Below are positions 35,222-45,059 of a stretch of DNA of 64,000 nucleotides, one piece after another. The notes beneath the pieces were generated by a model that did not search any database, was not told the DNA's origin, and saw only the letters and a list, made by a program, of their open reading frames with translations. The stretch's first letter is position 1. Every line of letters starts with the position of its first letter. This DNA comes from an uncultured Prevotella sp. (GTDB taxonomy: Bacteria > Bacteroidota > Bacteroidia > Bacteroidales > Bacteroidaceae): NCBI GenBank assembly GCA_900316565.1, contig ONDK01000005.1, positions 1-64,000 on the forward strand, given 5' to 3'. Position numbers and translations under genes: made by a program.

Positions 35222-37741
35222 CTATAGGTTCGTGTTCTTCTCTGACGACGAAGAAGAGTTATGAGAGGAGCTGCGTCCCTCGCCCTCAGAGGACTTCGAT
35301 GAGGACGAGCCTTCGGAATTATGACGTCTCGGTTCCTCCGGAACGCCTTCCATAGGCTCACCTTCCTCATTGTCGGCATCGTCAGCATCGATATCCACAG
35401 CCTCATTTCTGCGGTTCACGTAGACGGTGTCGACTTTTCGTTTAGGCTTTGTCCAATAGCCCTGACACTCATACAGGCTCTTGTCGATATCGTCGTCGGC
35501 AGGCCATTTGGCATGATACTTCATGAACCGTTTGTCCTTCCATACCGCCTTTATGAAGTTTCCGACAATAGGTAGAGCCGAACGGGAGCCCTGGCCCATC
35601 TTACCATAGCGGAAATGGATGCACCGGTACTCGCCTCCTACCCACGCACCGCAGACAAGGTTAGGGCTGACGCCGACGTACCACGCGTCAGAGTGGTTGT
35701 TTGACGTTCCCGTCTTGCCGCCCCAGTCGGTATCCTTTGTGATGTAGCTGTTGAGGGGCTGCGACGTACCACCGGGCTCGGTGAGACCACCCTTAAGCAT
35801 CTGTTGCATGAGGAATGCCGTACGATGCGACACGGCCTGCGTATCATCGTCGTCGGCCTCATAAAGGACATTTCCCTCGTCGTCGACGACCTTCGTAACA
35901 AGTATCGGATCGTGATGACGCCCGTCGTTGGCTATTGTGGTGTAGGCGCCTACGAGTTCCAAGAGATTGACATCGCTGGCACCAAGGGCCAGTGCCGGTT
36001 TATCCTTCAACGGGCTCTTGATACCCATCTTCTGTGCCATCTTTATGATATTGGCAGTGCCCACTTCCTGTCCAAGGCGTGCCGCTATAGAGTTGATACT
36101 CTGTGCGAAAGCACTGCGGAGAGGGATAGAGTCGCCGGTGAAATAGCCATTGGCGTTAGTCGGTGCCCATGTCTTCATCTCATGGGTTTCGTCATCCTCG
36201 ACCTGCATGCTGAAGTATTCGTCACGACGTTTGTCACAGGGAGCCAGACCCTGGTCTATAGCTTCGGTGTATACGAAGAGCTTGAAGGTAGATCCCGGCT
36301 GACGCTCAGCCGTCACCTTGTCGTAATTCCAAGTGTCATAGTCGATGTCGCCGACCCATGCCATCACATGGCCTGTCTGCGGCTCGATGGCTACGAAGGC
36401 ACTGTGCATGAACCGTACCATATAACGTATGGAGTCCATGCTGGACATCTCGGCCGTGATATGTCCTTTCTCATAGTCGAACAGCGAGACCGTATGTTTC
36501 TTGTTCATATAGTAGTCCACGCTGTCGGGCTGGTTGGGGTACTTCGCCTGCAAGGCCTTGTATACGGGGAGGCGATGCGCGATACCTTCTATGAAGTTCG
36601 GAATAACCTGTCCGTTCTCATCACGCCACGGGTCCTCATGGTACCAGTTGTCCTCAAAGGCACGCTGGACAACACGCATCTGCTTCGTTACGGCCTGCTC
36701 GGCATATTTCTGAAGACGGGTGTCGATGGTTGTATATATACGCAGTCCACTGCTGTAGAGGTCATAGCCTTCGAGCTCCGGCTGTTGCTTGAGGAACTTC
36801 GCCACGGCATCACGGAAATACTTAGCGCGTCCCTGATCGTCATCCATTGGCTGCACGTCGAGCTCTATAGGCTTCTTGATTAGGGAATCGCACGCCTCGG
36901 CAGTCAGGTCGTTATGGTTGCGCATATTAATGAGGACCTGGTTGCGGCGCTTAAGGGAGTTGGCCGGATGACTTATAGGATTATAATAAGATGTGGCCTT
37001 AAGCATTCCGACAAGGAGAGCTGCTTGCTCGGGTGTCAGCTTGTCAGGAGTGGTGTTGAAATAAGTCTTTGCCGCTGTCTTGATGCCAAAGGCGTTGTTA
37101 CCGAAGTCCACGGTATTGGCATACATGGTGAGGATAGCATCCTTACTGTAGATAAGCTCCAGCTTGATGGCTATAATCCATTCCTTACTCTTATCGACGA
37201 TAAGGCGTACACCAGGGATACGTCCGAAGAGCCCCTGCGAGTTGCCACGGCGCACCTGGAAGAGGTTCTTGGCCAGCTGCTGTGTGATAGTAGAGGCTCC
37301 ACGGGCTCCATTGTGAGTCACGGCATCCTTCACAGCGCCTCCGATACCCTCGAAGTCGATGCCATGATGCTCATAGAAGCGCTCATCCTCGGTGTCTATA
37401 AGCGCGTGCCAGAAGGATGGTGTGATCTCGTTATACCTCACCGGTATTCTGTTCTCCTTAAGATAACGGCCAAGAAGCACACCGTCAGAGCTGAACACCT
37501 CACTGCCGGCATTCTTCGGCGGGGTCATTATCTCATAGAAGCCCGGCGACTTACCAAAGAGCCAAAGGAAGTTGATGTCGACCATTCCAAGATAGAGGAA
37601 CAGGAAGACGACAAACGACGTCAGGCCCACCGCAATCTTGGTGTACCATTTGCGTCCTCTATAGAGATTGGCGTACCATGGGAAGAATCCTATGAATCCT
37701 TTCCATATTGACTTGAATATATTAAAAATCTTCTTAAACAT
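35222..37741 (-). CDS. Penicillin-binding protein 1A, bifunctional transglycosylase/transpeptidase
   Basis: 839 residues anchored in the inner membrane by one helix (about 34-53), with the rest periplasmic. The GT51 domain has TEDERFYEHHGID (117-129) and GASTITQQLAKNLF (148-161), including catalytic Glu118. The transpeptidase domain has the Ser484-x-x-Lys487 motif in QPGSTFK, SIN (548-550) and the GGKTGTSNN box. A long Ser/Glu-rich, low-complexity tail closes the protein. It polymerises and crosslinks peptidoglycan. Confidence 0.94.
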   Translation of the reverse strand: MFKKIFNIFKSIWKGFIGFFPWYANLYRGRKWYTKIAVGLTSFVVFLFLYLGMVDINFLWLFGKSPGFYEIMTPPKNAGSEVFSSDGVLLGRYLKENRIPVRYNEITPSFWHALIDTEDERFYEHHGIDFEGIGGAVKDAVTHNGARGASTITQQLAKNLFQVRRGNSQGLFGRIPGVRLIVDKSKEWIIAIKLELIYSKDAILTMYANTVDFGNNAFGIKTAAKTYFNTTPDKLTPEQAALLVGMLKATSYYNPISHPANSLKRRNQVLINMRNHNDLTAEACDSLIKKPIELDVQPMDDDQGRAKYFRDAVAKFLKQQPELEGYDLYSSGLRIYTTIDTRLQKYAEQAVTKQMRVVQRAFEDNWYHEDPWRDENGQVIPNFIEGIAHRLPVYKALQAKYPNQPDSVDYYMNKKHTVSLFDYEKGHITAEMSSMDSIRYMVRFMHSAFVAIEPQTGHVMAWVGDIDYDTWNYDKVTAERQPGSTFKLFVYTEAIDQGLAPCDKRRDEYFSMQVEDDETHEMKTWAPTNANGYFTGDSIPLRSAFAQSINSIAARLGQEVGTANIIKMAQKMGIKSPLKDKPALALGASDVNLLELVGAYTTIANDGRHHDPILVTKVVDDEGNVLYEADDDDTQAVSHRTAFLMQQMLKGGLTEPGGTSQPLNSYITKDTDWGGKTGTSNNHSDAWYVGVSPNLVCGAWVGGEYRCIHFRYGKMGQGSRSALPIVGNFIKAVWKDKRFMKYHAKWPADDDIDKSLYECQGYWTKPKRKVDTVYVNRRNEAVDIDADDADNEEGEPMEGVPEEPRRHNSEGSSSSKSSEGEGRSSSHNSSSSSEKNTNL

Positions 37742-37800
37742 GCTGTATAGCTGTTGAATGATGGGGTTGTGAGTGCAAGACTATAGAGTCTAATAATATG

Positions 37801-37808
37801 CAAAGTTA
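37801..37808 (-). promoter_or_regulatory. -7 element of the PBP1A gene
   Basis: TAACTTTG on the minus strand in the gap between miaA and the PBP gene. No good -33 box. Confidence 0.45.
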
Positions 37809-37824
37809 AGTAAATCGTTGCAAT

Positions 37825-38721
37825 CTATATCCTTGCGTATATATAATTTAAGATTTCTTCAATATTATCGGGTTCAAACCATCTCATTTGCCCATCACGT
37901 TTGAACCACGTGAGCTGTTTGCGGGCATAACGGCGGGTGTTGCTTTGTATCCTGAATATAGCCTCATCGAGGGTAGTCAGTCCGTCGAGATAGTCAAACA
38001 TCTCCTTATATCCTACGGTGTTCAGGGCATTGACATCACGGAAAGGCAAGACTCTCAAGGCTTCCTCGACGAGGCCGCCATGAACCATTTCGAGTGTTCT
38101 GGCATTGATTCGGTCATAGAGTTCGGCACGTGGTCTGTTAAGCCCTATCTTTATAATGCTGAACGGCCGTCTCTTAGGCTCGTTATGACGGAAAGAAGTA
38201 TAGGTACGGCCGGTCTGGTGGCATATTTCCAGAGCGTGGACGACACGCCGCGGATTGTTCTTGTCCACGATCTCCCAATGCTCCGGGTCGAGTTTATGCA
38301 GTTCCTCGACGAGTGCAGGCAGTCCCTCGTCGGCAAGACGCTGCTTCATCATTGCTCTTATATCGTCGCGGATGGTAGGTATATCGTCTATTCCCTTGCA
38401 TACTGCATCGATATACATCATGCTTCCACCGGTCATAAGTGCGAGGTCAGAGCCCCGGAAAAGGTCATCGAGCAGCCGTAGGACGTCCTGCTCATAGTTG
38501 GATGCACTGTAATAATCCGTCAGATGCAGACAGCCGACGAAATAATGTCTCACCTCTGCAAGCTGCTCTGCCGTTGGTGCGGCAGTGCCTATGGGTATCT
38601 CCTTGTAGAGCTGACGGGAGTCTGCATTGATTATGGGTATACGAAAAGTGTTGGCAATACGGAGACAAAGCTCCGTCTTGCCAACACCTGTAGGTCCTGT
38701 TATTACTATAAGGGTCTTCAT
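37825..38721 (-). CDS. miaA: tRNA dimethylallyltransferase
   Basis: Adds the dimethylallyl group to A37 of tRNAs that read codons starting with U. About 298 residues from the ATG at 38721; an upstream TTG adds seven. P-loop [10 protein letters not shown], then [26 protein letters not shown] and [14 protein letters not shown], all family motifs. It lies 32 bp after lpxA at the end of the lipid A cluster. Confidence 0.94.
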   Translation of the reverse strand: MKTLIVITGPTGVGKTELCLRIANTFRIPIINADSRQLYKEIPIGTAAPTAEQLAEVRHYFVGCLHLTDYYSASNYEQDVLRLLDDLFRGSDLALMTGGSMMYIDAVCKGIDDIPTIRDDIRAMMKQRLADEGLPALVEELHKLDPEHWEIVDKNNPRRVVHALEICHQTGRTYTSFRHNEPKRRPFSIIKIGLNRPRAELYDRINARTLEMVHGGLVEEALRVLPFRDVNALNTVGYKEMFDYLDGLTTLDEAIFRIQSNTRRYARKQLTWFKRDGQMRWFEPDNIEEILNYIYARI

Positions 38722-38753
38722 TTTTGAAGGAGTCTGTACCAACAGAATACCAT

Positions 38754-39524
38754 TTACTTGATGATTCCCCGCTTTGAGGACTCTACGAAGTCAATGATAT
38801 ACTGTATCTCCTTGGTTACCTGAAGCTCACTCTTTATCTTGTTGATATTTTCCTGCCTTGTCCCATCGCTGTAAAGGATGCGGTAAGCATTATGGATGAG
38901 TTCTATAAGGTCATTGGAAAATCCATGACGGCGCAGGCCTATGATATTAATTCCTGCGTAGCGGATAGGCTCCTTACCGGCGATGATGTATGGCGGGATG
39001 TCCATTGAGAAACGGCTTCCGCCCTGTATCATCACATAACTGCCCACACGGCAGAACTGATGACAGAGCACTTCGGCAGAGACAACGGCGTTGTCGTCGA
39101 CCTGTACCTCACCTCCAAACTTTGTAGAGTTGCCGATGATAAGGTTTGAACCCATGACACAGTCGTGGGCGATATGCATGTTCTCCATAAGGAGGTTGTT
39201 GCTGCCCACCTTCGTAGTGCCTTTTGAGGCCGTGCCACGGGAGATGGTAACGTTCTCACGAATAGAGTTGTTGTCGCCCACCTCACAAATGGTGTCCTCG
39301 CCCTTGAACTTGAGGTCCTGCGGCTTTGTGGAGATGCTTGCTCCTGGGAATATCTCATTACCGTTTCCTATTCGTGCACCATAGTTTATGGTTACACTGT
39401 TCTGGAAAACGTTGTTGTCTCCGATGACGGTATTCTTATCAATATAGCAGAAAGGGCCAATGACATTGTTGTCACCAAGCTTTGCTTCTGGATGGACGTA
39501 TGCTAACGGACTTATTTGATTCAT
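38754..39524 (-). CDS. lpxA: UDP-N-acetylglucosamine acyltransferase
   Basis: First committed step of lipid A synthesis: transfer of a 3-hydroxyacyl chain to UDP-GlcNAc. About 256 residues of left-handed beta-helix hexapeptide repeats ([32 protein letters not shown]). The catalytic His is in [13 protein letters not shown], and a helical C-terminus follows. The start at 39524 ([17 protein letters not shown]) fits the family. Longer frames reach into lpxC-fabZ and are not real. Only 8 bp separate it from lpxC-fabZ. Confidence 0.95.
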   Translation of the reverse strand: MNQISPLAYVHPEAKLGDNNVIGPFCYIDKNTVIGDNNVFQNSVTINYGARIGNGNEIFPGASISTKPQDLKFKGEDTICEVGDNNSIRENVTISRGTASKGTTKVGSNNLLMENMHIAHDCVMGSNLIIGNSTKFGGEVQVDDNAVVSAEVLCHQFCRVGSYVMIQGGSRFSMDIPPYIIAGKEPIRYAGINIIGLRRHGFSNDLIELIHNAYRILYSDGTRQENINKIKSELQVTKEIQYIIDFVESSKRGIIK

Positions 39525-39532
39525 ATTAGTTT

Positions 39533-40936
39533 TTATTTGTTCTTGACTATTTGAGCAGTGAAGGTGGCCTCGGAGACGACGTGGTCGCCAACGAACATAT
39601 AGCCCTTCATAGTGCTTATGCCATGACGAAGAGGAGCCAGCAGCTCTACACGGAACAGGAGGGTGTCGCCCGGAACGACTTTCTGACGGAACTTCACACC
39701 GTCTATCTTCAGGAAGTAAGTGGACCAGCGCTCCGGCTCCTCTACCTGGGAGAGTACCAGCAGACCGCCACACTGTGCCATGGCTTCAATCTGAAGGACT
39801 CCCGGCATAACTGGTTCCTGCGGGAAGTGTCCCTGGAAGAAAGGCTCGTTGGCGGTGATGTTCTTCACACCAACGATACTTGATGGTCCTACGGCAATAA
39901 TCTTATCGACGAGCTGCATAGGATAGCGGTGTGGCAACAGTTCACGGATGCGGATGTTATCCATTACCGGCTCCTCGTTAGGGTCGTAGATAGGTGCCTG
40001 TATCTCATGCTTGCGGATTTCCTTACGCATCAGCCGCGCGAACTTGTTGTTCACGGTATGTCCCGGACGTGTAGCGATGATACGGCCTTTGATCGGTTTG
40101 CCGATAAGAGCCATGTCGCCGATGATGTCCAAGAGCTTATGGCGTGTGCACTCGTTGTCCCACAACAGCGGTTTATGCTGGATGTAACCTATATGTGTGG
40201 CATCGATATGCGGCACTTTAAGGAAGTCGGCAAGCTGGTCGAGTTTCTCCTGCGAGACTTCCTTTTCGTAGATGACAATTGCATTGTCGAGGTCTCCGCC
40301 TTTGATAAGGTTGGCCTGAAGAAGAGGCATAATGTCGCGGACAAATACGAAAGTACGCGCTGGTGATATCTCGTCAGCAAACTTGTTGATATCATCGAGT
40401 GTGGCAAACTGACTGCGTATGAACTTAGACTCGAAGGAGCACATTGCCGTGATGGAGAACTGGTCGTCAGGAAGTATCGTGATGACCGACTCTCCGTCCT
40501 TAATCTCTATCTTATGACGGATGATATAGTAATCCTTCGGAGCATTCTGCTCTACAAGACCAATCTCCTTAATCTTCTCAACGTATTTCTCTGCTGAGCC
40601 GTCAAGGATTGGGAACTCCGGGCCGTTGACCTGAATGAGACAGTTGTCTACACCCATAGCGTAGAGAGCGGCCATACCATGCTCGATAGTGCCCACGCGC
40701 ACGTCACCATTAGCGACGACGGTGCCACGCTGAGTGTCAACGACATACTCAGCGAGAGCATCTATGGTAGGCTGTCCGTCAAGGTCTATTCTCTGTATCT
40801 TTAATCCATGATTCTCCGGTGCCGGATTGAATGTTACGGTTAAACTCAAACCTGTATGCAGTCCCTTGCCAAATAGTGAGAAACTGCCTTTCAGAGTCTT
40901 TTGTTTAGTTGCTTCCATTGCTGTTATATTACCCAT
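39533..40936 (-). CDS. lpxC/fabZ: LpxC-FabZ fusion: UDP-3-O-acyl-GlcNAc deacetylase / 3-hydroxyacyl-ACP dehydratase
   Basis: Two enzymes in one 467-residue chain, a join known across Bacteroidota. Residues about 1-310 are the zinc deacetylase LpxC (KGLHTGLSLTVTF, MAALYAMGVDNCLI, then HKLLDIIGDMALIGKPIKGRI). Residues about 330-467 are the hot-dog dehydratase FabZ (LLPHRYPMQLVDKI, FFQGHFPQEPVMPGVLQIEAMAQ with catalytic His and Glu). It links lipid A synthesis to hydroxyacyl-ACP use. The ATG at 40936 is preceded by AGGAGGG, a strong Shine-Dalgarno unusual in this phylum. A second ATG lies six codons in. Confidence 0.95.
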   Translation of the reverse strand: MGNITAMEATKQKTLKGSFSLFGKGLHTGLSLTVTFNPAPENHGLKIQRIDLDGQPTIDALAEYVVDTQRGTVVANGDVRVGTIEHGMAALYAMGVDNCLIQVNGPEFPILDGSAEKYVEKIKEIGLVEQNAPKDYYIIRHKIEIKDGESVITILPDDQFSITAMCSFESKFIRSQFATLDDINKFADEISPARTFVFVRDIMPLLQANLIKGGDLDNAIVIYEKEVSQEKLDQLADFLKVPHIDATHIGYIQHKPLLWDNECTRHKLLDIIGDMALIGKPIKGRIIATRPGHTVNNKFARLMRKEIRKHEIQAPIYDPNEEPVMDNIRIRELLPHRYPMQLVDKIIAVGPSSIVGVKNITANEPFFQGHFPQEPVMPGVLQIEAMAQCGGLLVLSQVEEPERWSTYFLKIDGVKFRQKVVPGDTLLFRVELLAPLRHGISTMKGYMFVGDHVVSEATFTAQIVKNK

Positions 40937-41047
40937 GTCCGTCCCTCCTGAAGAAAATCACTTACTGTGCGAGGTACGCCGGAAGGGCTTTCTTATTTAA
41001 ATTAAACTATATTGTTTCCCGACCAGTATTATCCTATTGTGGATAAA

Positions 41048-41063
41048 AGGCTTTTAAAAGCCT
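41048..41063. repeat. 16-bp perfect palindrome between lpxD and lpxC-fabZ
   Basis: AGGCTTTTAAAAGCCT lies 21 bp past the lpxD stop in an otherwise featureless 148-bp gap. It could be a weak stem-loop processing or termination site. No T-run follows. Confidence 0.4.
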
Positions 41064-41084
41064 GATGAGGTCGAAAGATATGTA

Positions 41085-42128
41085 TTATTTATTCTGCGCC
41101 TTAAGTTTGTCGACTTCCTTCTGCAGTTCATTAATCTGCTTATAGAGCTCGGGCAGTCTGCGGAAAATAGCCTGCGACTTGAAATAAGGACGCGGTTCCA
41201 TAGGCGGAGTACCTATAAGGGTCTGATCGCTCTTAAGAGACCCCGGCACACCGCTCTGCGCTCCGAGGAACACTTTATCACCTATGGTGATATGACCGGC
41301 AATGCCTACCTGACCACCAAACATACACCACTGACCGACCTTCGTAGAGCCGGCAATACCGACCTGAGCACTCATCACGGTATTCTCGCCGATATCGGTG
41401 TTATGGGCTATCTGCACGAGGTTATCGAGTTTCACGCCCTTACGGACAAAGGTGCTACCCATGGTAGAACGGTCCACACAAGTGTTGGCACCAATCTCCA
41501 CATCGTCCTCTATGGTAACGATACCTATCTGCGGGATCTTGTCGTATTGTCCTGTCTGCTGGTTAGGAGCGAAGCCAAAGCCGTCAGCGCCAATCACCGA
41601 GCCGCTATGGATAGTAACATTGTTTCCAAGCCGGCAGTCATGGTATATGCTGACATTAGGATATATGATACAGTTGGTGCCTATGGTAACATTGTCCATC
41701 ACCGTGGCATGAGGATAAATCTGAGTGCCGTCGCCGATGACAGCGCCATCGCCGATATAGGCGAAGGCTCCGATATATACATCCTTTCCGACCTTAGCCT
41801 TAGGGGAAATAAATGCCAAAGAGTCGATACCCTGCTTCTTTGGCCGCATACTCTCATAGAGTTGCAGTAGCTTTGCAACACAGTCCCTGGCATTCTTCAC
41901 GCGGATAAGCGTTGGTTTTGCCGGTTTCTCCAACTCTATGCTCTCGTCGACGAGGACGATGGTAGAGTCGGTCTGATAAAGATAATGTGTGTATTTCGGA
42001 TTGGCAAGGAACGAAATAGCGCCCGATTTGCCTTCCTCTATCTTTGCAAAAGTGTTGACAGTGGCGTTCTCGTCACCCTCAACACGCCCTTGGATAAACT
42101 GGGCTATCTGCTTTGCTGTAAACTCCAT
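41085..42128 (-). CDS. lpxD: UDP-3-O-acylglucosamine N-acyltransferase
   Basis: Third step of lipid A synthesis. About 347 residues: an N-terminal uridine-binding domain ([26 protein letters not shown]), a beta-helix of hexapeptide repeats ([22 protein letters not shown]-like [13 protein letters not shown]), catalytic His in [15 protein letters not shown], and a C-terminal coiled coil. The start at 42128 is chosen over an in-frame ATG 81 bp upstream because the promoter lies between them. Confidence 0.95.
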   Translation of the reverse strand: MEFTAKQIAQFIQGRVEGDENATVNTFAKIEEGKSGAISFLANPKYTHYLYQTDSTIVLVDESIELEKPAKPTLIRVKNARDCVAKLLQLYESMRPKKQGIDSLAFISPKAKVGKDVYIGAFAYIGDGAVIGDGTQIYPHATVMDNVTIGTNCIIYPNVSIYHDCRLGNNVTIHSGSVIGADGFGFAPNQQTGQYDKIPQIGIVTIEDDVEIGANTCVDRSTMGSTFVRKGVKLDNLVQIAHNTDIGENTVMSAQVGIAGSTKVGQWCMFGGQVGIAGHITIGDKVFLGAQSGVPGSLKSDQTLIGTPPMEPRPYFKSQAIFRRLPELYKQINELQKEVDKLKAQNK

Positions 42129-42156
42129 AATATTAGTTTGATTTCTATTTTGCTGG

Positions 42157-42187
42157 CAAAGATACTGAAAATCGCATACAATGCAAA
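42157..42187 (-). promoter_or_regulatory. Promoter of the lpxD-lpxC/fabZ-lpxA-miaA operon
   Basis: TTTG (42187-42184), 19 bp, TATCTTTG (42164-42157) on the minus strand, 28 bp before the lpxD ATG. It fixes the lpxD start downstream of it. Confidence 0.78.
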
Positions 42188-42251
42188 ATAAATGGGAACT
42201 TATTTTCATAGCTGGCCACCCGACAATCAGGTGTCCGTGCGACCCTAATTA

Positions 42252-43472
42252 TCAGAAACGTTGGTAACAAAGGTAATATTTCCTGATTTTTCTGGACAGC
42301 AGATCTACGTTGAGAAGCTCCGACGCGTCGGCAATATCTTTTATAGTACCATCCTTATAAAGAATAGAGATATGGTCGTCGTTAATGTCGTACATATCCT
42401 TTTGTACTGCACTGACACTCATAAAGTAATCCACGTCAGTCTCATCAACGCCCATCTTCTCCCCTATCGTCTTCCTAATGGTCTCCATCTCCTCCTCTGC
42501 TACCGGTTCATCATGGACCTCTACCTTGAAGATGCGGCGGTTGATGACGTCAGAGGCGAGTACCGAGAGAATTTTATCTTCCGACTGTGACCATACCTTC
42601 AGCGCAGACCATATATCACTGTCATCGAGCTGGCTGTAAAGGTCAAGAGCCTCGGGATGTTCTTCGAACCATTTGGCGTCGATGTCATTATAAAGGAAAT
42701 ACTTCAATGCAGGAGAAGCAAAGATATCCCACCCACGCTTTGCAAGATACTCCGCACGCAGAAGGGTGTTGATAAGGGTCTTCTCATAGGCCACCACAGT
42801 CTTATGCAGGTACACAGACCAATACATCAGTCTTCTGGAGGTAAGATAGTTCTCGATGGAGTAAATTGCTTTCGACTCTACTACCAACGCATCATCAACG
42901 ACATTGAGCATCTTTATGATACGCGCAGAGCCGATATTCCCCTCCGTAACACCAGTAAAAAAGCTGTCCCTGCGCAAATAGTCCAGGCGGTCGACATCCA
43001 ACTGACTTGAGATAAGCTGATGAAGGAAGTGCTTAGGGTATTCATCCTTAAAAATCTTTATTGCGAGGTTAAGTTCGCCATGCATCTCGTCGTTAATTCT
43101 CTGCATCATCATAAGCGATATCTCCTCATGACTGATGCCGTGTATAAGAGTGTTCTCAAGGACATGAGAGAACGGTGCATGACCGATATCGTGCATAAGG
43201 ATGGCTGCCTCGACGGCCTCCGCCTCAACGTCAAAGATGAAAACGCCCTTCTGTTCCAACGAAAGCACCGCCTCACTCATCAAGTGAAAAGCGCCAATGG
43301 AGTGAAGGAAACGTGTATGCTGTGCTCCAGGATAAACGACATTGCCCATTCCAAGTTGTTTTATCCTTGTTAGCCTTTGCATCAGCGGATGCTTAACAAT
43401 ATTCAGGAGAAGTCCCTTCGGTATTTTTATAAATCCGAAGACGGGGTCGTTTATTATCTTACTATCGTTCAA
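42252..43472 (-). CDS. HD-domain phosphohydrolase (YwfO/SAMHD1-like)
   Basis: 406 residues. HD-domain metal motifs are TRFLHSIGAFHLM (His), AILMHDIGHAPFSH (HD) and QLDVDRLDYLRRD (Asp), the arrangement of dGTPase- and SAMHD1-related enzymes. These generally hydrolyse (d)NTPs. The substrate here is not known. It sits upstream of the lpxD operon with its own promoter-like element. Confidence 0.88.
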   Translation of the reverse strand: MNDSKIINDPVFGFIKIPKGLLLNIVKHPLMQRLTRIKQLGMGNVVYPGAQHTRFLHSIGAFHLMSEAVLSLEQKGVFIFDVEAEAVEAAILMHDIGHAPFSHVLENTLIHGISHEEISLMMMQRINDEMHGELNLAIKIFKDEYPKHFLHQLISSQLDVDRLDYLRRDSFFTGVTEGNIGSARIIKMLNVVDDALVVESKAIYSIENYLTSRRLMYWSVYLHKTVVAYEKTLINTLLRAEYLAKRGWDIFASPALKYFLYNDIDAKWFEEHPEALDLYSQLDDSDIWSALKVWSQSEDKILSVLASDVINRRIFKVEVHDEPVAEEEMETIRKTIGEKMGVDETDVDYFMSVSAVQKDMYDINDDHISILYKDGTIKDIADASELLNVDLLSRKIRKYYLCYQRF

Positions 43473-43497
43473 TATCTTATCTCTTTGATTCTGATGG

Positions 43498-43505
43498 CAA
43501 AGTTA
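43498..43505 (-). promoter_or_regulatory. -7 element of the HD hydrolase gene
   Basis: TAACTTTG on the minus strand, 25 bp before the ATG. A TTTG lies 23 bp further upstream, longer than usual. Confidence 0.5.
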
Positions 43506-43649
43506 CAACTATTAATCCGATAGGACAACAAAACTAAGGATAAATTTCAATTCTCCGGCCCTGTATCAGTTTTTTAATGACATTATCACGTTTACAAAGA
43601 CGATATTATGAACAAGTCGCATGTGGATTGTCAGATACTCTAAGATATT

Positions 43650-43693
43650 AGAAAAGAAGAAGCCCGGCTCCTTATCTGTAAAAGGAGCCGGGC
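43650..43693 (-). terminator. Rho-independent terminator of ilvE
   Basis: On the minus strand, GCCCGGCTCCTT (43693-43682) pairs with AAGGAGCCGGGC (43673-43662), followed by a T-rich stretch. It lies 8 bp after the stop codon. Confidence 0.92.
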
Positions 43694-43700
43694 CTATAAA

Positions 43701-44717
43701 TTAGTCAATCACTACGTTTGTCCAGCCATGCTTGTCCTCAACAGTTCCGTACTGTATTCCACGGAGCGTGTTGTAAAGTTTTGTGGACCATGGTCCTGGC
43801 TTGTCGCCGAACTTATACTTCTTACCTGTGTCAAGGTCGTCGAGTTCTGAGATAGGAGAGATGACAGCTGCTGTGCCGCATGCGCCAGCCTCCTCGAAGG
43901 TGTCGAGTTCCTCAACAGGTACAGGACGGCGCTCGACCTTCAGTCCCAAGTCCTCCGCAATCTGAATCAGACTCTTGTTGGTAATTGACGGCAGGATACT
44001 TGTCGACTTAGGAGTAACGTATGTGTTGTTCTTTATACCGAAGAAGTTGGCAGCGCCGCACTCGTCGACATATTTCTTTTCCTTTGAGTCAAGGTAGAAC
44101 TCCGAACCATAGCCCTTTGATGCTGCTATAGTGTGGGCCTTCAGGGAAGCGGCATAGTTACCACCTACCTTATAGATACCTGTGCCTAGAGGAGCAGCAC
44201 GGTCGTAGTCGCGTATGATGGCGTACTTGTTACTTTGGAAGCCACCCTTGAAGTATGGGCCTACAGGTGTTACGAAGATTAGGAACAGATAGTCTTTTGA
44301 AGGATGCACGCCGACCTGTGCGGATATACCGATGAGCAGTGGACGAATATATAATGTAGCACCGCTCTCGTATGTTGGGATGTAATCCTGATTGAGGCGC
44401 ACTACTTTGTTTACCATTTCCTCAAAAAGCTCAGTAGGAACCTTCGGCATAACGATACCATCGCATGTGCTCTGCAGACGTGCTGCATTGTCCTTAACAC
44501 GGAATGTGCGTACTTTTCCGTCCGGGCACCGGTAAGCCTTCATTCCCTCGAATGCCTCCTGGCCGTAGTGCAGGCAGGTAGCTGCCATGTGCAACTTAAG
44601 GAATTCATCGGAGCAGACTTCTATCTCGCCCCACTTACCGTCACGATAATAACAACGTACATTGTAGTCGGTCTTCATGTAACCGAAAGACAAGTTAGCC
44701 CAATCTAAATCTTTCAT
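43701..44717 (-). CDS. ilvE: Branched-chain amino acid aminotransferase
   Basis: PLP enzyme for the last step of valine, leucine and isoleucine synthesis. 338 residues, fold type IV: HYGQEAFEGMKAYR, LYIRPLLIG, the PLP lysine in AASLKAHTIAASKGY, DECGAANFFGI and GACGTAAVISPI. It is monocistronic, with its own promoter element (44780-44787) and terminator. Confidence 0.94.
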   Translation of the reverse strand: MKDLDWANLSFGYMKTDYNVRCYYRDGKWGEIEVCSDEFLKLHMAATCLHYGQEAFEGMKAYRCPDGKVRTFRVKDNAARLQSTCDGIVMPKVPTELFEEMVNKVVRLNQDYIPTYESGATLYIRPLLIGISAQVGVHPSKDYLFLIFVTPVGPYFKGGFQSNKYAIIRDYDRAAPLGTGIYKVGGNYAASLKAHTIAASKGYGSEFYLDSKEKKYVDECGAANFFGIKNNTYVTPKSTSILPSITNKSLIQIAEDLGLKVERRPVPVEELDTFEEAGACGTAAVISPISELDDLDTGKKYKFGDKPGPWSTKLYNTLRGIQYGTVEDKHGWTNVVID

Positions 44718-44779
44718 AATAAATATGTAATTTTAAATCTATGCTTTGTTATAAAACTATGTTTTATTTTAATTCGTTG

Positions 44780-44810
44780 CAAAAGTACAAATATTTTATG
44801 TAATCTGCAA
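44780..44810 (-). promoter_or_regulatory. Promoter of ilvE
   Basis: TACTTTTG (44787-44780) with GTTG instead of TTTG about 20 bp upstream, on the minus strand. Confidence 0.5.
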
Positions 44811-44855
44811 CTTGTTAACGATAAAATATGAATAATTCGTAGTATTTTATGTAGC

Positions 44856-45059
44856 CTACTGTTTGTCGTCAGCCAATATTTTCTTTATCTCGGCATCAGT
44901 TTTAGTCAGTTTATCTTTGCACAGCTTGATAAGTTCTTGTGCCCGCTTGAGCTTTGTGGCCATGGAGTCAATGTCCAGTTCATTGTTTTCCATGCTCTCG
45001 ACTATATCCTCAAGCTCATGGATAGCGTCCTCGTATTTGAATTGTTTTGCTTCTTTCAT
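44856..45059 (-). CDS. xseB: Exodeoxyribonuclease VII small subunit
   Basis: 67 residues, entirely helical (KYEDAIHELEDIVESMENNELDIDSM pattern), the usual size for XseB. It overlaps the xseA stop by 4 bp, so the two subunits are translated together. Confidence 0.92.
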   Translation of the reverse strand: MKEAKQFKYEDAIHELEDIVESMENNELDIDSMATKLKRAQELIKLCKDKLTKTDAEIKKILADDKQ

